From the NCBI GenBank assembly GCA_003153585.1, contig PLZZ01000102.1, positions 4,193-33,322 on the forward strand: a stretch of DNA of 29,130 nucleotides. The letters are read 5' to 3'. Every line of letters starts with the position of its first letter. Position 1 is the stretch's first letter. The position numbers and the translations under genes were made by a program. This document shows, one piece after another, positions 24,457-29,130 of the stretch. Source of the DNA: Acidobacteriota bacterium. GTDB lineage: Bacteria; Acidobacteriota; Terriglobia; Acidiferrales; UBA7541. The notes under the pieces were generated by a model. It searched no databases and was not told the DNA's origin. It saw only the letters and a list, made by a program, of their open reading frames with translations.

Positions 24457-25685
24457 GGGTTCGCCGGTTGGCCTTCCACTGGAACACTGCCGGAGGCGGG
24501 CGCACTGGCTTGGCTTTCATTCCCGGCTCGGTCCACCGCAGTTGCAGTGTACACGTAATAGCGGCCGGGCCCCGCATTCATATCGCGAAACGCGGGAGTA
24601 AGCAACAAATCCGAGTTCAAACGTGTTCCAGGCATGCCATCCTGCTCACTACGATAGACGTTGTAACCGGCAATGTCGGTTTCAGGACTGATGGCCCAGG
24701 ATATTTCGAGATGCGCGGGCATCTGGCCTTGTCCCGGTACCAGCACCACAACGAGTCCCTGGGGCGCTGCCGGTGGAAAGGTATCCCGAGGAGTGACCGC
24801 GATTAGTTTCGAGTCAGATGATTCAAGCGTCACACCTGGGTACTGCGAAATACTGCGAACCGAATACAGATAGGTCGTGCCGAAATCGACTTGCAAGTCC
24901 CGAAAGCTGGTTTCAAGGGCCTCTCCGATGCGCGTAAATGGGCCCTTTAGCTTGGGGACTTCGCTTATGGATTCAGATGCATTGGTCACCGGCGCCGGTT
25001 GAGTCTGGACCTCCAGCACGGCTTCAGCGCGATAAATGTGATAGGCGACGATTGGCGGAGCTTCGCCCACGGGTGTCTTTTGCGGCGGCGTCCAGGTGAG
25101 GATGATGCCAGCGTGAGTAACTTCAGCTTTGACGTCCGAGATGGGGTCGGGCGCGGGATAGATTTTCAGGTCGGCATGATTCGAGTCCGCTGATTCCTTT
25201 TTCACGGATTCTCGCGTGCGGACCGTGTACGACGCTGTCCACCCGACGTGTTGGCCCAGATCGCCTGCATCTAGCGCATTCACCACGCGAACGTTATTTT
25301 TCTGAGAATAGTGAGCAACCATCGCCGGAGGAATTGTGAGAATCAATTCTGACGCAGTAGTCGTAGCGGAAGGCGTCGTGCCGGGAACGGACTCGAATTT
25401 ACGATAAACCTCAATGGCAGGAGTCTGCTTCAGGGGGCGATGCTCCACCGTTTCTTTCGGCAGCGTGAATGTGAGGGTCACGTCATTTCCCAGCTGTTGC
25501 GCCGCGAGGTCCGCGATTGCAGTGGGAACTGGAGGTTTCCGCTCCTGGGGTTCGCCGGGTGCGGCGCATCCCGCGAGCCAAAGTGACGAAGCCCAGAGTG
25601 AAAAACAAAGTAGGAAGATGGACAGGAGCGGATTGAGCGCTTCCGAAGCGGGGGCGGGAGTTTGTTCCCCTTTTCTGTCGTCCAT
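24453..25685 (-). CDS. lipoprotein with fibronectin type III domains
   Basis: 410 residues. The signal segment SIFLLCFSLWASSLWLAGC ends in a lipobox with the lipidated Cys at about residue 40, after an unusually long polar N-region. The rest is beta-rich: an N-domain (about 45-155), then two fibronectin III-like domains (about 160-285 with IILTWTPP, IVAYHIYRAE and TTYLYSVRSIS; about 290-400 with LEISWAISPETDIAGYNVYR and YYVYTATAVDRAGNES). It ends in a Pro-rich tail. It is probably an outer-membrane or periplasmic binding or scaffold protein; no enzymatic site is visible. It starts 16 bp after hslU, with AAGGA just before the ATG, and overlaps the next gene by 4 bp. Confidence 0.85.
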   Translation of the reverse strand: MDDRKGEQTPAPASEALNPLLSIFLLCFSLWASSLWLAGCAAPGEPQERKPPVPTAIADLAAQQLGNDVTLTFTLPKETVEHRPLKQTPAIEVYRKFESVPGTTPSATTTASELILTIPPAMVAHYSQKNNVRVVNALDAGDLGQHVGWTASYTVRTRESVKKESADSNHADLKIYPAPDPISDVKAEVTHAGIILTWTPPQKTPVGEAPPIVAYHIYRAEAVLEVQTQPAPVTNASESISEVPKLKGPFTRIGEALETSFRDLQVDFGTTYLYSVRSISQYPGVTLESSDSKLIAVTPRDTFPPAAPQGLVVVLVPGQGQMPAHLEISWAISPETDIAGYNVYRSEQDGMPGTRLNSDLLLTPAFRDMNAGPGRYYVYTATAVDRAGNESQASAPASGSVPVEGQPANP

Positions 25686-25701
25686 TTTCCTTTTCTAATT
25701 T

Positions 25702-27132
25702 CTAAAGAATGTAGCGGCTCAGATCCTGATCCTTCACGATGTTCGCGAGCTGCTTCTGCACGTAGGCGGCATCCACCTTCACAGTTTTCTTTTTCATCTC
25801 GGGAGCTTCGAACGAAATCTCTTCGAGAACTTTTTCCAGGATGGTGTGCAGCCTGCGAGCGCCGATATTTTCGGTCTGCTCGTTCACTTTGGCCGCAAAA
25901 CGCGCAATGGTTGCGATTGCGTCGTCGCTAAAGGAGAGCTTCAATCCTTCGGTGTCGAGCAGCGCGATATATTGCTTGATGAGCGCGTTCTTTGGCTCTG
26001 TAAGAATGCGAACGAAATCGGCTTCGGTAAGCGAATTAAGCTCGACTCGAATCGGAAAGCGGCCTTGCAGCTCGGGGATCAAATCTGAAGGCTTGGTGGT
26101 GTGGAATGCGCCTGCCGCGATAAAAAGAACATGATCGGTGCGAACCATGCCGTAGCGCGTATTGACCGTGGTGCCTTCGACGATCGGCAGGATATCCCGC
26201 TGGACGCCTTCTCGCGAGACGTCCGGGCCGTGTCCGGCTTCGCGGCCCGCAATCTTGTCAATTTCATCGATGAAGAGAATCCCCATTTGTTCGACGCGAT
26301 CGACGGCAAGGCGGGTGACCTGATCCATGTCGATGAGGCGGTTTTCTTCTTCTTGAATTAAATAATCGAAGGCCTCCGCCACGGTCATCTTGCGTTTCTT
26401 TTTTTGCTGGCCGAAGAACCCGGAGAGCATATCCTTGACGTTGATATCCATTTCCTCGACGCCCTGATTTGTGACGATTTCGAAGGCGGGCATCGCGCGT
26501 TCGCGCACTTCCACTTCCACCATGCGCTGGTCGAGTTTTCCTTCGCGAAGCTGCGCGCGGAGTTTGTCGCGAGTTCGCTGCAATTGCTCGCGGCGCTGGG
26601 CTTCCGCGGCAGGATTTGCATCCGTGGGCATGGGCGACGCGGGCAGCAGCAAATCCAGCAGGCGCTCCTCCGCGGATTGCTCGGCGCGCTCGGCCACTTC
26701 GTCGAGCTTTTCTTCGCGGACCATGTCGATGGAGGTTTCCACCAGGTCGCGCACCATGGATTCCACATCACGGCCCACGTATCCCACTTCAGTGTACTTC
26801 GACGCTTCCACTTTCACGAACGGGCAGCCCGCCAGCCGCGCGAGGCGGCGCGCAATTTCCGTCTTTCCGACGCCGGTAGGGCCGATCATCAGAATATTTT
26901 TGGGAAGAATTTCTTCGGCGAGCTCAGGGGTGAGCTTCTGCCGCCGCACGCGATTGCGCAGCGCAATGGCGACGGCTTTTTTGGCAAGATTCTGCCCCAC
27001 GATATATTTGTCGAGCTCGATGACGATTTCTCGTGGGGTCAGCTCGTCAAACGAGGGGAGCGGCTCGGGCTCGGCTGCCTGCGATTCACCTGCCAAGTAA
27101 ATCACCATGTCTTTCTCCGACTTTCCGGTCAT
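25702..27132 (-). CDS. hslU: HslU, ATPase subunit of HslVU protease
   Basis: 476 residues. It is an AAA+ unfoldase that feeds proteins to HslV. It shows [17 protein letters not shown] near 31-47, Walker A GPTGVGKT (84-91), the pore loop GYVG (117-120), a helical I-domain (about 130-265, with the charged stretch QQKKKRKM) and Walker B ILFIDEID (285-292). Sensor and C-terminal parts follow, ending LSRYIL; the conserved HslU C-tail inserts into HslV. It is some 30 residues longer than E. coli HslU (443), partly from an N-terminal extension ([18 protein letters not shown]). Its ATG overlaps the hslV stop (ATGA, 27129-27132). Confidence 0.97.
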   Translation of the reverse strand: MTGKSEKDMVIYLAGESQAAEPEPLPSFDELTPREIVIELDKYIVGQNLAKKAVAIALRNRVRRQKLTPELAEEILPKNILMIGPTGVGKTEIARRLARLAGCPFVKVEASKYTEVGYVGRDVESMVRDLVETSIDMVREEKLDEVAERAEQSAEERLLDLLLPASPMPTDANPAAEAQRREQLQRTRDKLRAQLREGKLDQRMVEVEVRERAMPAFEIVTNQGVEEMDINVKDMLSGFFGQQKKKRKMTVAEAFDYLIQEEENRLIDMDQVTRLAVDRVEQMGILFIDEIDKIAGREAGHGPDVSREGVQRDILPIVEGTTVNTRYGMVRTDHVLFIAAGAFHTTKPSDLIPELQGRFPIRVELNSLTEADFVRILTEPKNALIKQYIALLDTEGLKLSFSDDAIATIARFAAKVNEQTENIGARRLHTILEKVLEEISFEAPEMKKKTVKVDAAYVQKQLANIVKDQDLSRYIL

Positions 27133-27680
27133 AGTTCTTCGATGCTGAAATTCGCGTTAGTGAAAATACAAATTTCGCTGGCGATGCGCATAGCCTCCTG
27201 CGAAATATCCTTTGCGCTGAGCTTCGTGAACTTCGAAAGCGCTCGAGCGGCGGCAAGCGCGTAAGAGCCACCCGAACCGATGGCGCAGATGCCGTCGTCC
27301 GGCTCGATCACGTCGCCGCTGCCGGACAGCAGGAATGTGGACTTTGTGTCCGCGACAATTAAGAGCGCTTCGAGATGGCGCAGAGAGCGGTCCGTGCGCC
27401 AGTCTTTGGATAGCTCGACGGCTGCGCGGGGAAGGTTGCCATGAAATTCCTGCAGCTTGTTTTCAAAACGCGAGAAAAGCGACAAAGCGTCAGCGGTGCT
27501 TCCGGCGAATCCAGCAATGATCTTGTCATTGTAAAGGCGGCGTGTTTTTTTAGCGTTGTGCTTGATCACGCCTTCGCCAAGCGTCACTTGGCCGTCGGCG
27601 GTGAGCACAACTTTGTTGTCTTTCCGCACGCACAGCACCGTTGTGCCGTGCATCGGTTCACTTTTTCGCTTCATGGGCAT
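27129..27680 (-). CDS. hslV: HslV, peptidase subunit of HslVU protease
   Basis: 183 residues from ATG 27680. Threonine peptidase of the proteasome-like HslVU complex. The core starts [28 protein letters not shown]; the first Thr of HGTT should become the catalytic N-terminal Thr after removal of a short propeptide. [22 protein letters not shown] and the end [12 protein letters not shown] are typical. Other starts are 27674 and 27653, the last giving 174 residues, near the 176 of E. coli HslV. A TATAAT box ends only six bases before the 27680 ATG, so that start would be leaderless, whereas 27653 would have a 27-base leader. First gene of the run leading to the DUF3592-like gene. Confidence 0.96.
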   Translation of the reverse strand: MPMKRKSEPMHGTTVLCVRKDNKVVLTADGQVTLGEGVIKHNAKKTRRLYNDKIIAGFAGSTADALSLFSRFENKLQEFHGNLPRAAVELSKDWRTDRSLRHLEALLIVADTKSTFLLSGSGDVIEPDDGICAIGSGGSYALAAARALSKFTKLSAKDISQEAMRIASEICIFTNANFSIEEL

Positions 27681-27686
27681 CCGGTG

Positions 27687-27716
27687 ATTATACCCCTCGC
27701 GCGCCGCATCGGCCAA
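27687..27716 (-). promoter_or_regulatory. promoter of the hslVU run
   Basis: On the minus strand TTGGCC (27716-27711) is followed after 18 bases by a perfect TATAAT (27692-27687). Transcription should start near 27680, at or next to the first possible hslV start codon. It is the best -35/-10 pair seen in the window for a protein gene, and no other strong one was noticed further down the run. Confidence 0.7.
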
Positions 27717-27780
27717 TCGAGTGCACACCTTGCTGTTTTTGGGCATGATTGCATCGAAGTATGCGTTTAACGTGGATAGC

Positions 27781-29067
27781 CTACGCGAGACCGGCATCCA
27801 GCGCCGTATAGAATGTATCGAGTTCGACGGGCTGGGTAAAAATATGCGTGGCGATGCGAATATGGTCAGGCCCGCCGGCGACGCGAATATTTCGTGAGGC
27901 GCACTGATCCATTACGGGCTTGAGGTCAAGCTTCCCTTTCCCCTGATTCGGCTCGAATGTGACCAGACCGCCGTAGAAACGGTCGGCGCTCGCGTTGGTG
28001 ATGGAAAGTTGCGGATAGCGTGCGACCCGTTCACGTACTTGCGATGCGAGCTCATGAATGCGAGCGTACACAACATCGGGTCCGAGCTGCTGGTGGAAAT
28101 CGAGAGCCGCTTTCAATCCGACCATCACCGACAGGTTGGAAGTGCCAAACCAGGAAAAGCGGTAGGCTTTCATATCGTAGTTATTCCAGTTAGCTGTCGC
28201 GATGTTTACCCACAGATCCTTCAGACGCTCGTCACGAATGTAAAGCGTGCCAGTGCCCTTTGGCGCCATTAGCCACTTGTGCGGGCTTGAAGCGTAGAAA
28301 TCGCAGTCGATATCATGGAGATCGAGTGGGATCTGGCCGATGGCGTGCGCGCCGTCCACTTGCGTGAGGACGCCGCGGCTTCGCGCCAGCCCACAGATTT
28401 CCTTTGCCGGAAGAATTACACCCGTCACAGTCGTGATGTGGCTGAAAAACACAACGCGGGTCTTGGGGGTGAGGGCGTTCTGAAAGCGCTCAACGATTTC
28501 TTCCGTGCTGGCCGGCGGCTTCGGAAGCACAACTGTATTTAATTTAACGCCAAAGCGCGCGGCCTTCTGTTCCCAGGGGCAACGGCCGCCGGGATGTTCT
28601 TGGTCGGTTAGCAGAACCTCGTCACCGGGCTTCAGATCGAGTCCGTTTACTACCACGTTGTTGGCTTCAGTGGCGTTGCGAACCAGCGCGAGCTCGTCGC
28701 GATTCACATGAAGATAGGCCGCCAGAGAGTCACGCAATGCATGCAGGCGGTCATTTTCCTCGTACCCGAACCAGGGATAAGCCGGCTCGCGGTACTCTTC
28801 GGCGGAAAGAATATGGTCAATCATCGCGCGAAGAACGGGCAGAGGCGAGCAGCCGACGGAACCGCAATTGAGGTTGATACGATCCGGCGCGAGCAGCCAC
28901 TGGGCGCGGAGACCAGTCCAGTAGCGCAACGGATCGCTCGAAAGAAGATCGCGCGAAGGGAACGGAACGGATTGCGTACAGAGAATCTGCTCGGCCCGCT
29001 GGAACGGTATGCCCAACAGTGCTGCTGCAAACGCTGCGCGCTGGATGAAATCGCGTCGAGGAAGCAC
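27781..29067 (-). CDS. Tat-exported class V aminotransferase-fold PLP enzyme
   Basis: 428 residues. The N-terminus [20 protein letters not shown] has a twin-arginine motif (RR at 4-5) and a short hydrophobic stretch, so it is probably exported folded with its PLP cofactor. The rest is a class V aminotransferase fold (isopenicillin-N-epimerase/cysteine-desulfurase-like): [10 protein letters not shown] (131-140), cofactor-binding Asp and His in [10 protein letters not shown] (D238, H241), and the PLP lysine in SSPHKWL (K264). No desulfurase Cys loop is evident, so epimerase, lyase or transferase activity on an amino compound is more likely. The start is GTG at 29067 with an AGGGGGT stretch upstream; the promoter region is cut by the window end. 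hslV starts 100 bp downstream with its own promoter. Confidence 0.87.
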   Translation of the reverse strand: MLPRRDFIQRAAFAAALLGIPFQRAEQILCTQSVPFPSRDLLSSDPLRYWTGLRAQWLLAPDRINLNCGSVGCSPLPVLRAMIDHILSAEEYREPAYPWFGYEENDRLHALRDSLAAYLHVNRDELALVRNATEANNVVVNGLDLKPGDEVLLTDQEHPGGRCPWEQKAARFGVKLNTVVLPKPPASTEEIVERFQNALTPKTRVVFFSHITTVTGVILPAKEICGLARSRGVLTQVDGAHAIGQIPLDLHDIDCDFYASSPHKWLMAPKGTGTLYIRDERLKDLWVNIATANWNNYDMKAYRFSWFGTSNLSVMVGLKAALDFHQQLGPDVVYARIHELASQVRERVARYPQLSITNASADRFYGGLVTFEPNQGKGKLDLKPVMDQCASRNIRVAGGPDHIRIATHIFTQPVELDTFYTALDAGLA

Positions 29068-29130
29068 AAGGACCCCCTATGTTTGGCGGGGAGAATTATG
29101 CTCCTGAGCACGCCGATTCTGCTACTGGCT

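Noticed and set aside
26404..27264. 286-residue plus-strand frame across hslU and hslV
   Set aside because: Antisense shadow of two unambiguous genes; Phe/His-rich with no recognisable domain.
1..29130. CRISPR arrays, rRNA, insertion sequences, toxin-antitoxin or defence genes
   Set aside because: No regularly spaced repeats, rRNA-like sequence, transposase, nuclease or methylase motifs were found in any frame read.

Overview
The window looks like chromosomal DNA of a moderately GC-rich Gram-negative soil-type bacterium, most likely an Acidobacteriota member. This is an inference from an Oar-like TonB-dependent receptor with a carboxypeptidase-regulatory N-domain, two large VPS10/sortilin-like propeller proteins, frequent TTG starts with strong Shine-Dalgarno sequences, and a linked HslVU protease. 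No rRNA, CRISPR array, insertion sequence or integrase was seen.

Region by region. 1-1.9 kb: a degenerate copy of the 3' half of tRNA-Ala, a phosphofructokinase gene of the PPi-dependent residue type, a gene-poor stretch holding the tail of an Ig-like repeat protein, and the intact tRNA-Ala(UGC) with a recognisable promoter. The two tRNA-derived repeats have the geometry of attachment sites of a decayed integrative element. 1.9-8.4 kb: a probable two-gene minus-strand unit of an Oar-like outer-membrane receptor followed by a secreted VPS10-like propeller protein. 8.6-9.9 kb: rpmB (L28) followed by a SurA/PpiC-type lipoprotein chaperone on the plus strand. 10.0-15.8 kb: a small membrane protein and the three parts of a biotin-dependent acyl-CoA carboxylase (biotin carboxylase, biotin carrier, carboxyltransferase). 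The carboxylase genes are split by plus-strand rpiA and by a CADD/TenA-like di-iron protein whose metal-ligand set and sacrificial Tyr/Lys are conserved, which suggests non-canonical p-aminobenzoate synthesis. 16.0-18.9 kb: a secreted serine hydrolase and an EamA-type transporter, convergent. 19.0-22.5 kb: a second VPS10-like paralog with its own inserts and a palindromic operator candidate upstream. 22.6-27.7 kb: a compact minus-strand run of hslV, hslU, FN3 lipoprotein, four-TM membrane protein, FAH-family hydrolase and DUF3592-like protein. Three ATGA overlaps and one 16-bp gap point to one transcript from a clear promoter before hslV. 27.8-29.1 kb: a Tat-exported class V aminotransferase-fold enzyme.

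There is no single obviously new system. The best leads are the CADD-like PABA synthase candidate, the receptor plus propeller pair with its distant paralog, the accessory genes coupled to hslVU, and the tRNA-bounded segment. Long open frames antisense to real genes were treated as shadows.
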